Shown here one piece after another: positions 33,684-40,486 of a DNA stretch of 47,206 bases. The position numbers and the translations under genes were made by a program. Origin of the DNA: Planctomycetota bacterium. Lineage in GTDB: Bacteria > Planctomycetota > UBA8742 > UBA2392. The notes beneath the pieces are model-generated. The model worked only from the letters and a program-made list of their open reading frames with translations. It ran no database searches and was not told the origin of the DNA. The DNA lies in NCBI GenBank assembly GCA_020425605.1, contig JAGQRH010000030.1:1-47206 (forward strand), in the 5' to 3' direction. Each line of letters opens with the position of its first letter. Position 1 is the stretch's first letter.

Positions 33684-34459
33684 TAGTTGTCCCTCCGCGC
33701 CTGCGCTGCCAGCTCGCTCGCCAGCTCGGCGTCGATCTCCGCCTGTGAGCGCGTGGCGAGTGTGCGGCTGGCCTCTTCCGCCTCCGCCAGCTTGCGCTCT
33801 TCCTCTGCGCGGGCCTTGCGGATGGCCTCCGCCTCCGCCTGTTTCTTGACCAGGTCGGCGTGCTTGCCAGCGGCCTCCGTGATCGACGCATTGAAAGCGG
33901 CCGCGTGTCGCTGCAGGGCCTCGTGCGGCTCCGGGTCGGACTCGTTTGCCTCTTCGAGTGCCGCAATGCGCTCCTGCGCGCGCTGGTGCTTCGTGACGGC
34001 CGTCGATGCCAGCTCATAGGCTGCGCTGCCGATGCGCTGCCGCAGACCGGTAAGGACTTCACCAGTCGGGCCGCCCTTCGTGAGCTGGCGCTGCAGCTCG
34101 GCGACTTCCGGCTCGGTCACCAGGTCCTTGAACGCCGGCGCCTTCACCGTGGCGCGCAACTCGGCGATTTCGGCGTTCCGGGCCATGCGCCGGTAGCTCG
34201 GAAGCGCCTGCTGCGCCAGCTTGCGCGCGGACTCCCCCAGGCCGGCCAGCTCGAGCTTCTCAGCTTCGGTCAGCTCGCCCTCGAGCATGAGTTTCACGGC
34301 ACGGCCGGCGCGGGCGAGATTCGACCCCGGCAACGCCAGGGCGGTCAGCGTCGTGCGCAGCTCGCGGTGGTTCTGCTCGGCGACGTCGGAAGTGTCCTGC
34401 AGGGCCAGGCCGTCAGCCTGGATCAGTGCGCGGGCAAGTAACTGTGCTGCAGTCAGCAT
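33683..34459 (-). CDS. Coiled-coil element protein (258 aa)
   Basis: The ATG at 34459 is preferred to a GTG at 34474 because GGGAG precedes it by about 9 nt. The protein is almost wholly helical, with heptad-like Ala/Glu/Leu/Arg repeats and a long charged coiled coil toward the C-terminus (KKQAEAEAIRKARAEEERKL). No enzymatic motif is visible. Within a phage-derived string it could be a structural or scaffold-associated protein. It is not recognised as a named family. Confidence 0.6.
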   Translation of the reverse strand: MLTAAQLLARALIQADGLALQDTSDVAEQNHRELRTTLTALALPGSNLARAGRAVKLMLEGELTEAEKLELAGLGESARKLAQQALPSYRRMARNAEIAELRATVKAPAFKDLVTEPEVAELQRQLTKGGPTGEVLTGLRQRIGSAAYELASTAVTKHQRAQERIAALEEANESDPEPHEALQRHAAAFNASITEAAGKHADLVKKQAEAEAIRKARAEEERKLAEAEEASRTLATRSQAEIDAELASELAAQARRDN

Positions 34460-34503
34460 TGCATGTTCTCCCACAAGTCGGGCGACGGGGCGCCCGTGAG
34501 CCT

Positions 34504-34902
34504 CTACGAATCAGTCTTTTCGCCATCGGCGGGGCGGGCTGTTCCCCCGCTCTCGTCGTTGTCCAGCAACACCAGCTGGTCCTTGGAGTCGGATAGCGCA
34601 GCCAGCCAGAACATCCACTTGCCGCCGTTGCCTCGCGCTCTCTCGGCGGCTACGGCCTGGTCCACCAATCTCGCGATCCCCGGCAGCAGCTCCAGCGCCA
34701 TCCTTCGGGCGTCCAACAGGGTCGGGCCCATGATCGGCAGACCGTTGGAGTCGAGAATGCTCTCTGTGTCCGCGCCGCCGGAGAAGAAGGGGTCGCCGGC
34801 CACATACAGGACCACCTGCCACGGTGCACAGTGCCGGTCGAGTACTTCGGCCAGCTCCAGCCCAAGCTTCGTGTCCAGGTCGACTCGGTTGATTGTCATC
34901 AC
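34504..34902 (-). CDS. Hypothetical element protein (132 aa)
   Basis: A mixed alpha/beta protein with LELAEVLDRHCAPWQVVLYV and an acidic tail. No family is recognised. Its start overlaps the stop of the preceding coiled-coil/tape-measure-like gene by 1 bp, so it is co-translated with the string. Similar small proteins often sit among tail genes, but the function is unknown. An interesting feature is the CAPW motif, which also occurs in the protein at 35840-36181 as LCAPWVLAI, hinting at a distant relation between the two. Confidence 0.55.
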   Translation of the reverse strand: MMTINRVDLDTKLGLELAEVLDRHCAPWQVVLYVAGDPFFSGGADTESILDSNGLPIMGPTLLDARRMALELLPGIARLVDQAVAAERARGNGGKWMFWLAALSDSKDQLVLLDNDESGGTARPADGEKTDS

Positions 34903-35843
34903 TATCGCCCCTCTCCATCCAAGACCTGCGGAACAGCCTCGCGCGCCGCTGCGTCCTGGCGAAGTATCCGCCGGCGCCTGACGTCGTCATAGAGGCGCTG
35001 AGCGTTCTGGTTCTGCTTGCGATTGAGCCGGATGTCTTTCGGTCGATAGATGTCGGTCTTTAGCCCGCTGAGCTGGCGCTCGGTGATCTCGTCGATCTTG
35101 GCCAGCGCTTCCTCCGCGGCCTTCTTGCGGTTGGACGCGGCCTGTTCCCGCTGCGCCTGCCCTGCCCGGAAGGCTGCCCTGGCCTCGCCTTGCGCCTTTA
35201 TTGCCTCGTCCAGGGGCCCCAGGTCGCCGAAAAACTCTGCGATGCCCTGGTCGATGTACAGCTCGCCATCTGCAGTGCTCAGCTTGCCGACCAGGCCCAG
35301 GCGGAACATGCGTTGGAACTGCTGCACGACGTCATTGAAAGGGCTGGCCTGCAGCGCCCCGATGTAGATGGATCTGATCTTCTCTCGGATGGCGCGGCCG
35401 GCGTTCTGCGCCACTTGCTCTGTCGCGTTGAACAGGTTGGCGTTGGGGTGATCGTCCAGGTAATCGCGCACGTCGGCGACTCCCCCGAGCGTGGCTGCAG
35501 TTCCGCGTGCCATGCCGGCCACCAGGGCCGTGGCCAACATGACGTTTGCGCCGCCCGCCAGGGACCGTTTGAAACTATCCCGCACCATGAAGCCCCCGGC
35601 GCCGTACTGGAAGGCCCCGACCTCGAGGGAGTCAGCGCCCACCTTCACGCCGGCCTTGTCAAGCAGGCGACCAAAACGGGCACGAAGCCCGCGACTGTCG
35701 GCCTGCAATTCGTTGACGCTACGCTTGGCCCGGGCGGCTTTTGCCTCTACGCGGTCGACGACCCCTTCCAGCCGGCGGGCGTCGGCCTTGGCCTTGGCTT
35801 CGCCCTCGACCTCGACCTTTACGCGCGTTTTCTCCAGACTCAT
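34902..35843 (-). CDS. Short tape-measure-like coiled-coil protein
   Basis: A 313-aa protein. The start MSLEKTRVKVEVEG at 35843 is preferred to 35915 because it gives the ATGA overlap with the preceding gene. The N-terminal helical charged part (VVDRVEAKAARAKRSVNELQ) is followed by a hydrophobic Gly/Ala helix near 120-140 (NVMLATALVAGMARG) and a C-terminal coiled coil (ASNRKKAAEEALAKIDEI). This layout recalls a tail tape-measure protein but it is far shorter than usual ones. It may be a remnant or a different membrane-associated protein. Confidence 0.5.
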   Translation of the reverse strand: MSLEKTRVKVEVEGEAKAKADARRLEGVVDRVEAKAARAKRSVNELQADSRGLRARFGRLLDKAGVKVGADSLEVGAFQYGAGGFMVRDSFKRSLAGGANVMLATALVAGMARGTAATLGGVADVRDYLDDHPNANLFNATEQVAQNAGRAIREKIRSIYIGALQASPFNDVVQQFQRMFRLGLVGKLSTADGELYIDQGIAEFFGDLGPLDEAIKAQGEARAAFRAGQAQREQAASNRKKAAEEALAKIDEITERQLSGLKTDIYRPKDIRLNRKQNQNAQRLYDDVRRRRILRQDAAAREAVPQVLDGEGR

Positions 35844-36181
35844 GCGGTCACCCTCCCCTCGACCTCGATCACGTTCAGCAAGAAATCGCGCGACGCACTG
35901 TAGACGCCGATCCACCAGCGGCCGGCCGGGAGCTGCTCAGCCAGCGCCGGCCCGGCCCATTTCGCCAGACGGCGCGCCTTGTCGAGTGAGCGAAGCGGCA
36001 ACGGCTGAAACTCCCCGTCCGGGTCCCGAAACTCCGGCTCCACGCACGAGTAGCTGCGACGGCCGCGGCGGATGTTGTGGATGGCCAGCACCCAGGGCGC
36101 GCACAGCCGGTCAGCGTCGGCGACGAGTTCGGCGTCGGGGTCGGCGGGGAGCTGGAGGATCTTCGCGCTAGACAGGTCCAC
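35840..36181 (-). CDS. Hypothetical element protein (113 aa)
   Basis: A compact alpha/beta protein with ADRLCAPWVLAIHNIRRGRR and a Trp-rich C-terminal part (GRWWIGVYSASRDFLLNVIEV). It is not recognised. It overlaps the following gene by 4 bp and the preceding 69-aa gene by 14 bp, as in a compact phage gene string. The CAPW stretch is shared with the 34504-34902 protein. Confidence 0.55.
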   Translation of the reverse strand: MDLSSAKILQLPADPDAELVADADRLCAPWVLAIHNIRRGRRSYSCVEPEFRDPDGEFQPLPLRSLDKARRLAKWAGPALAEQLPAGRWWIGVYSASRDFLLNVIEVEGRVTA

Positions 36182-36377
36182 TGCGGTCTCCCAGCTCGGG
36201 CGGCTTGACCAACGTCAGCGGCCGGCGCTCAATGGTGCGCGCGACCTGGTCGGCCCATGCCCCTTGCACGGCCTGCGCTTCGGTCAGCTTCACCGTCGCC
36301 GGCGCGAAGGTCGTGACGTACCCCTGCACGTCGCCTCCGGCTTCTCGCCGGGCATAACGCTGATTATCGGTCGGCAT
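36168..36377 (-). CDS. Small hypothetical element protein (69 aa)
   Basis: A short protein (MPTDNQRYARREAGG...) with no recognised domain. It is supported mainly by its place in a closely packed minus-strand string, overlapping the next gene by 14 bp and lying 9 bp downstream of the HTH gene. Coding status is moderately likely. Confidence 0.45.
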   Translation of the reverse strand: MPTDNQRYARREAGGDVQGYVTTFAPATVKLTEAQAVQGAWADQVARTIERRPLTLVKPPELGDRSGPV

Positions 36378-36386
36378 TGGCTTCCT

Positions 36387-36884
36387 TCACGCTTGTTTTC
36401 GTGTCGCGGGGTCGTAGTGGCGTCGCAGCGAGGGACTGACCTGACCCTCACGACGTCTAGCCTTTGAAGTCGCCCCCGCCGTAGTTGGCTTTCGTTCTAA
36501 TGGCTCTCGTTCTGTCATCACTGGTGGCACTACCCCCTCATCATCCGTGATGACTGGTGAGCCCTTACCGTTCATCACCCGTGATGACTGGTTGAGGGTG
36601 TAGACAGTCGAGTCGTACCGCCCGCCCTTCCGTCTCACGCGCTTGCTGATCCAGCCTCGGCTAATCAGATTGGCCAACGCTCGGTCCACGGTCGCGGTGC
36701 CGCACCGCAGACGCTTGGCAAGCGTCGTCCGCGACGGCCAGCACTGGCCGGCCTCGTTCGCGTAGCGCGCGAGAAGCCCCCAGACGCGCACGCTGCGATC
36801 GCTGACTTTGTCGTCATCGAGCAGAGATTCGGGGACCATTGCAAACGGTGCTCGACCCGCGGCGGATCGATCGGGTACACTCAT
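36387..36884 (-). CDS. Winged-helix/HTH protein, replication- or regulation-type
   Basis: A 165-aa protein with a helix-turn-helix like those in phage and plasmid replication initiators: VSDRSVRVWGLLARYAN, then CWPSRTTLAKRLRCGTATVDRALANL and ISRGWISKRVRR. The C-terminal 60 residues are basic and disordered. The start at 36884 (MSVPDRSAAG, GAGAG upstream) is chosen because the DNA between it and the alternative ATG at 36980 encodes no domain and holds a strong hairpin; the 36980 start would overlap the excisionase-like gene by 4 bp and cannot be excluded. It may start element replication or control its genes. Confidence 0.7.
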   Translation of the reverse strand: MSVPDRSAAGRAPFAMVPESLLDDDKVSDRSVRVWGLLARYANEAGQCWPSRTTLAKRLRCGTATVDRALANLISRGWISKRVRRKGGRYDSTVYTLNQSSRVMNGKGSPVITDDEGVVPPVMTEREPLERKPTTAGATSKARRREGQVSPSLRRHYDPATRKQA

Positions 36885-36922
36885 GGTGTCTCTCGGTCTG
36901 AGCGAGGGAAGTAGGTGCAGAA

Positions 36923-36946
36923 GCGCGCCGGTGCCCGCCGGCGCGC
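36923..36946. repeat. Strong GC hairpin upstream of the HTH gene
   Basis: GCGCGCCGG (36923-36931) pairs with CCGGCGCGC (36938-36946) around a 6-nt loop. There is no T-run. It sits between the excisionase-like gene and the preferred start of the HTH gene, so it could tune that gene's translation or be a protein-binding site. Confidence 0.45.
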
Positions 36947-36976
36947 ATTGCATTTCGGGATGTTGAGCGGTAGTGA

Positions 36977-37168
36977 TCATCCGCCCTCCAGCAGCCGGGC
37001 CAACTCCGAGCTGGGGACCAGGACGCGGCGCCCGACTAGGATGGCGCGAAGCTCGCCCCGCGCGATGCAGCGGTCGAGGGAGCGCTTGGAGATCCGAAGA
37101 TGACGCGCGGCCTCTTCTCGCGTGAGGGCGGCCGTCGACTCTGCCGGCAGGGTTCTCGTGTCATTCAT
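36977..37168 (-). CDS. Excisionase/MerR-type small HTH protein
   Basis: A 63-aa protein starting at ATG 37168, fixed by GGAGG 5 nt upstream. It carries the HTH_17 pattern of excisionases: LTREEAARHLRISKRSLDR, then GELRAILVGRRVLVPSSEL. Such proteins bend DNA near att sites to promote excision, or act as small repressors. It lies near the right end of the element, downstream of a second protein of the same kind. Confidence 0.75.
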   Translation of the reverse strand: MNDTRTLPAESTAALTREEAARHLRISKRSLDRCIARGELRAILVGRRVLVPSSELARLLEGG

Positions 37169-37223
37169 AGACACCTCCAGTTCATTAGGGGTACCACGCG
37201 GCTCGCCCGTTTCAAAATCGACC

Positions 37224-37445
37224 TCACGCCACGGACGGGCAGCCATCGGCAATCCAGTTTCTCAGGACGTCTCGACTCCAGCGGGCGGAGCGACCGAGCT
37301 TGATGGGCGCCGGCATCGCGTACGTGGCCACCATGCGATAGACCGCGGCCCTGCTGAGCCGCAGCTCTGCGGCCACCTCGTCGACGGTCAACAACATCGT
37401 CGAAGGGTTGCCCACAAGTGGCGTCGAATGTGGCTCGCCGGTCAT
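37224..37445 (-). CDS. AlpA/excisionase-like small HTH protein
   Basis: A 73-aa protein with the HTH_17/AlpA pattern LLTVDEVAAELRLSRAAVYR, then IKLGRSARWSRDVLRNWI. The start may be the ATG at 37445 or 37397; neither has a clear Shine-Dalgarno. It is the outermost gene on the right of the element, so with the integrase at the opposite end it is a candidate recombination directionality factor. Two different excisionase-like genes side by side leave open which one does this job and which regulates. Confidence 0.72.
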   Translation of the reverse strand: MTGEPHSTPLVGNPSTMLLTVDEVAAELRLSRAAVYRMVATYAMPAPIKLGRSARWSRDVLRNWIADGCPSVA

Positions 37446-37567
37446 GTCTCAAATCATCCGGCGATTTGCGACATCGTCTACCTAGCAAATATCCGGTAGC
37501 TGCTTGTGAGTCTTTGTGGATTGCGACCTATGCCGAATTTGCTGCATGTCCCCCTGCCAAACGCCAT

Positions 37568-37591
37568 GGGGCCCGCCAATTAGCGGGCCCC
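37568..37591. repeat. Hairpin abutting attR inside the element
   Basis: GGGGCCCGC (37568-37576) pairs with GCGGGCCCC (37583-37591) around CAATTA. It touches the first base of the right att repeat. No T-run follows on either strand, so it may be a protein-binding or structural site rather than a terminator. Confidence 0.5.
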
Positions 37592-37619
37592 AAATACAAA
37601 CGGGGAGGGCACCGTGCCC
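37591..37619. repeat. attR: right copy of 29-bp direct repeat
   Basis: Identical to 28816-28844. In this copy the repeat plus the following host bases form the complete target hairpin. Confidence 0.9.
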
Positions 37620-37625
37620 TCCCCG
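37601..37625 (-). terminator. Terminator-like hairpin that forms the integration target
   Basis: CGGGGAGGGCAC (37601-37612) pairs with GTGCCCTCCCCG (37614-37625) around one base. On the minus strand it is followed by TTTGTATTTG, giving a good intrinsic terminator for a leftward transcript coming from the non-coding region to the right. The joined host site would keep this hairpin and its T-rich tail. Confidence 0.55.
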
Positions 37626-38131
37626 CTCCCGGGGCGAGGGGAAGCCGAGGCGCCTCCCCTCTAACTGCAAAGTCGCTATTTGTCTGCTGAGTGCAGGGCG
37701 CAAGGGAGTCACAGACTCACCTGCACTGCGCATTCATGCGCGACGCGAATTCATGATTGTTGGTTGAAGTAAATCGGCGGGCCTGGGCGTGGGCGTTTCG
37801 TGCTGCCTCGCGCTCGAAGTGCAGGAAATGCCTGCGCCCCGGCCTGCGTCTTGTCCCCCCTCTCAAGAACAACTCGTTTGCCTCGGTCCGTACTGCTACC
37901 TCTGCGGATTGCTCCGCACCGGCAATTCTCGGTTGTCCCCGGGAGTGTGGCGGCTTCAGGCGATTCGGCGTCCCGTGCTCGGTTGACCGTCTCGTTCCTG
38001 TCCTCGCTACACTACTACAAACGACCAGCGTCCTGTCGGGTTCGACCGTCTGACAAAAAAAACCGGGTATTTGTGACGGGCAGGTGACCAGCGACCCGGC
38101 CCTCGGCGCGGAGCCCATTTCCGGCTACTTT
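37626..38131. other. Non-coding, stem-rich region, possible structured RNA
   Basis: No convincing gene is found in this 500-bp stretch. It has several close-packed stems: AGGGGA/TCCCCT (37637-37660); a compound stem AGTGCAGG/CCTGCACT (37690-37727) enclosing GAGTC/GACTC; directly adjoining it GCGCAT/ATGCGC (37728-37741); and TGCGGA/TCCGCA near 37905-37920. With a minus-strand terminator at its left end it could encode a leftward RNA of about 400 nt. I looked for tmRNA, RNase P RNA, SRP RNA and cobalamin-riboswitch hallmarks and did not find them. It could instead be the leader of the gene at 38132. Confidence 0.35.
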
Positions 38132-39307
38132 ATGACCATGCACCAGGTGACATTCAAAGGCGCGGAACGGACCGTCCAGGCTGAGGACGGCGAGACCCTG
38201 CTCGCCCTCGCCCAGCGGCACGACCTGCACATTGACAGCTCATGCGGCGGCAACGGCAGTTGCCACCAGTGCCGAGTCGTGATTCAACAGGGCGAGGCGA
38301 TGCGGCAAGGCCAACCGGCCGTCGCGCGCCATAGGCGGGGCGATGAGCCAGTCTACCTGGCTTGCCAATGCGAGGTCCGCGGCGACATGGTAGTCGAGGC
38401 CGCGCCAACCCACGCTCTCGGGGTCGAGCTGCCGCAGGCATCACTGCTGGGCTGGAGTGTCGCCGGCGAGCGGCCCGACGGGCCGGAGTTGGCCGTGTAT
38501 GACCCGGGCCAGGACACGGCCGGCGCCTACTACGTCGATTCAGAAGGCAACATCACGCGCGAGAAGGCCTATGCCGGGCTGTTCACCAGTTCAATCGACG
38601 ACGCACCGCTAATACCCGGCCACCGCGAAATCGTGATTGTGGGCGGTCACCAGCGCGTATCCGACGCCATCCTGGAGGGTGTCTCGCACCTCGGCGGCGA
38701 CCCGCTTGTACTGGATCTGCTGGGTCGTTGCTGCCGCCGCGAGAGACGCTTCCAGTTCGACATCTCACCGATGCTGAAGGGCCTTGCGCTTCACATGCCC
38801 GGCGCCATCCACCACGTGGAATGGTCGCCGTTGAAGACGCGTACGGTGATCGCAACTGTGCAAGACAAACCGCCTACCGGCTTGAGCCTGAGCGGCCTGC
38901 TTTCAACGGCCGTGTCGCTGGTTCAGGCAGGGATGTGCAGCCGCGGGCTGCTGCTGACCGAATCTCGCTTCACCAGCCACGATGAGCACGGCGACCTGCA
39001 GGTTGAGATCGTCGGCCCGGACACTGAGGCGCAGTCCCTGCACGGTGTGGTCTACAGGTCGCCATGGCCGATCCGGGTAACTCAGTACCAGCTCGACATG
39101 GTGCGTGCCGCAGCGCGCGAGATGCACTTTGCCGTTCAGCAGGTCTGCGCACCGGGCTATCGCGGGCCGCTGGTGCTGACTGGTGACTTCGGCACCTACG
39201 CGCCGGCCGAGCTGATCTGGTCGCTGAACATCTGGGGTGGAGAAGTGCAATTCGTCCCGCACGCGGCCGCACTTGGCGCCGCGCGTCTGGCGTTCAGACG
39301 GCCGTGA
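38132..39307 (+). CDS. 2Fe-2S ferredoxin-ASKHA protein, miniature RACo-like
   Basis: A 391-aa protein starting at ATG 38132. Residues 1-95 are a plant-type 2Fe-2S ferredoxin domain: Cys 38, 44 and 47 in SCGGNGSCHQC and a fourth at 78 or 80 (YLACQC). The C-terminal end resembles the ASKHA domain of corrinoid-reduction activators (RACo, RamA, DUF4445 family): VTQYQLDMVRAAAREM, LVLTGDFGTYAP and VPHAAALGAARLA. Known members have about 600 residues or more; here the central part is much reduced and the nucleotide-binding DxGTT-like site reads DPGQDT. It may have lost ATP use. No corrinoid protein is adjacent. Its end overlaps the convergent SDR by 14 bp. Confidence 0.75.
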   Translation: MTMHQVTFKGAERTVQAEDGETLLALAQRHDLHIDSSCGGNGSCHQCRVVIQQGEAMRQGQPAVARHRRGDEPVYLACQCEVRGDMVVEAAPTHALGVELPQASLLGWSVAGERPDGPELAVYDPGQDTAGAYYVDSEGNITREKAYAGLFTSSIDDAPLIPGHREIVIVGGHQRVSDAILEGVSHLGGDPLVLDLLGRCCRRERRFQFDISPMLKGLALHMPGAIHHVEWSPLKTRTVIATVQDKPPTGLSLSGLLSTAVSLVQAGMCSRGLLLTESRFTSHDEHGDLQVEIVGPDTEAQSLHGVVYRSPWPIRVTQYQLDMVRAAAREMHFAVQQVCAPGYRGPLVLTGDFGTYAPAELIWSLNIWGGEVQFVPHAAALGAARLAFRRP

Positions 39308-40058
39308 TGCCGCCGTCGACAGGCATGATTGCACCCGTAATCCAGTCCGCGTCGTTGCTACACAGGAAGACCGCCGCGTTTGCGACGTCCTTCGGGACAC
39401 CGATGGCCTTGAGCGGATGGACGTGTTCCATCGCCGTGCGCCATTCCTGATAGCCCAGCTCGCCCTTATTGAAGTCCTGCATCGGCGTATCCACGACTCC
39501 TGGCGCGATCGCGTTGAAGCGAATGCCCGCTCCCGCGTAATCAATGGCGCAGCAACGCGTAAAGGCTTCAAGACCGGCCTTGCTTACAGCATAGGGCAGG
39601 GTCTCCTGCTCAATGTGACTGGCCATGGTGCTCGAGATATTGAGGACACATGCGCCACGGCCGGCGTTGCGCAAGATCGGCATGCAAGCGTGGGTCACGA
39701 TGTAGAGCCCGCGCAGATTGGTGCTCATCGCGCGGTCCCATTGTTTCAACCCGGCACGCTCGACGTTGCCGCCCTCGTAGATGCCTGCGTTGTTAATCAG
39801 AATGTCGATGCCACCCAGCAGCTGGTCAGTCTTTTCGACCATTGCCTGCACGTCTTCGGGGTCCGTGACGTCGCATTCGATGTAGTGGATTTCGCCGGCG
39901 GCCTTGAGATCCTGCGCGGTCTCATTGAGCGGCCCGTGCCTCCGGCCGCAGATGACCACGCGCGCACCCTGCTCGAGGAACGCATGCGCGATCCCACGCC
40001 CGATGCCGGTGCCACCACCGGTGATGAGTGCCCGTTTGCCCTTCAGCTTGTCGCCCAT
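39294..40058 (-). CDS. Short-chain dehydrogenase/reductase
   Basis: A 254-aa classical SDR: TGGGTGIGRGIA (about 14-25) binds NAD(P), NNAG is present in ILINNAGIYEGG, and the catalytic residues are Ser in NISSTMAS, and Tyr and Lys in LPYAVSKAGLEAF. It oxidises or reduces a small alcohol or ketone substrate that cannot be read from sequence; the family pattern is close to glucose or 3-oxoacyl-reductase-like members. GGCGAGG about 5 nt upstream supports the start, and TATAAA at 40085-40090 is a possible -10. No operon partner is evident. Confidence 0.92.
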   Translation of the reverse strand: MGDKLKGKRALITGGGTGIGRGIAHAFLEQGARVVICGRRHGPLNETAQDLKAAGEIHYIECDVTDPEDVQAMVEKTDQLLGGIDILINNAGIYEGGNVERAGLKQWDRAMSTNLRGLYIVTHACMPILRNAGRGACVLNISSTMASHIEQETLPYAVSKAGLEAFTRCCAIDYAGAGIRFNAIAPGVVDTPMQDFNKGELGYQEWRTAMEHVHPLKAIGVPKDVANAAVFLCSNDADWITGAIMPVDGGITAV

Positions 40059-40115
40059 GGCGGCCTCGCCGTTCTGCCTACAGCTTTATAGTGCGAATGG
40101 CGCGTGGTGCGAGGG

Positions 40116-40478
40116 CTATCCGGCTTTGTGTTCAACGGTGACGGTTGTGGTGATTCCGCCGTGTGCGTGAAATGCACCGACCAGCTTCAGGTAGCGCGGC
40201 TTGAGTTGGCTGATCAGGTCTTCGGCGATGCGGTTCGTAACGGCCTCATGGAAGATGCCGACGTTGCGCCAGGCATGGATATAGATCTTGTATGCCTTCA
40301 GCTCGACGCAGAGCTGGTCAGGAATGTACGTAAGTTCCATGTCCGCAAAATCCGGGTGGCCTGTCTTTGGGCAGACACAGGTGAACTCAGGCGCGTCGAT
40401 ACGGATTTCGTAGTCGCGTGCCGGGTTCGGGTTCGGAAACGTCTCAATCGATTCGGCTTTGGGTGCTGGGTCGCTCAT
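40116..40478 (-). CDS. queF: PreQ1 synthase (NADPH-dependent 7-cyano-7-deazaguanine reductase), type I
   Basis: A 120-aa single-domain QueF of the short (B. subtilis) type, which reduces preQ0 to preQ1 in queuosine synthesis. The nucleophile Cys 36 lies in [10 protein letters not shown] and the catalytic Asp 43 in HPDFAD. The QueF motif reads [14 protein letters not shown], followed by FHEAVTN. Length is typical. Other queuosine genes (queC, queD, queE, tgt) are not in the window. It lies 8 bp downstream of the VOC-like gene on the same strand, so the two may form an operon. Confidence 0.95.
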   Translation of the reverse strand: MSDPAPKAESIETFPNPNPARDYEIRIDAPEFTCVCPKTGHPDFADMELTYIPDQLCVELKAYKIYIHAWRNVGIFHEAVTNRIAEDLISQLKPRYLKLVGAFHAHGGITTTVTVEHKAG

Positions 40479-40486
40479 GCGGACAT

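Larger units (their letters stand above)
28816..37619. mobile_element. 8.8-kb integrated element (phage satellite or decayed prophage)
   Basis: A perfect 29-bp direct repeat bounds this region (28816-28844 and 37591-37619). Inside, the integrase gene is next to the left repeat and two excisionase-like genes are near the right one, which is the classic layout of an integrative element. Nearly all genes are on the minus strand, with many 1-14 bp overlaps. Contents: three tyrosine recombinases, a terminase-small-subunit-like HTH protein, a scaffold-like protein, coiled-coil or tape-measure-like proteins, small unknowns and a winged-helix-type protein. No capsid, portal, large terminase, tail fibre or conjugation gene is seen, so it cannot make virions alone. 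Confidence 0.88.

Noticed and set aside
28816..37619. Conjugative element (ICE)
   Set aside because: No relaxase, coupling protein or type IV secretion gene is present.
37620..38080. tmRNA or RNase P RNA
   Set aside because: The size and terminator fit, and a GGGTTCGACC occurs near 38038, but it cannot form a T-arm, and neither GAAAGTC/ACAGAA (RNase P) nor a tmRNA 5' end with a short tag frame and stop is present on either strand.
37717..38118. 133-aa minus-strand frame in the region right of attR
   Set aside because: Composition is Arg/Thr/Ser-rich without domain, the start region overlaps the next gene's leader, and the DNA is dominated by short stems; coding is unlikely.
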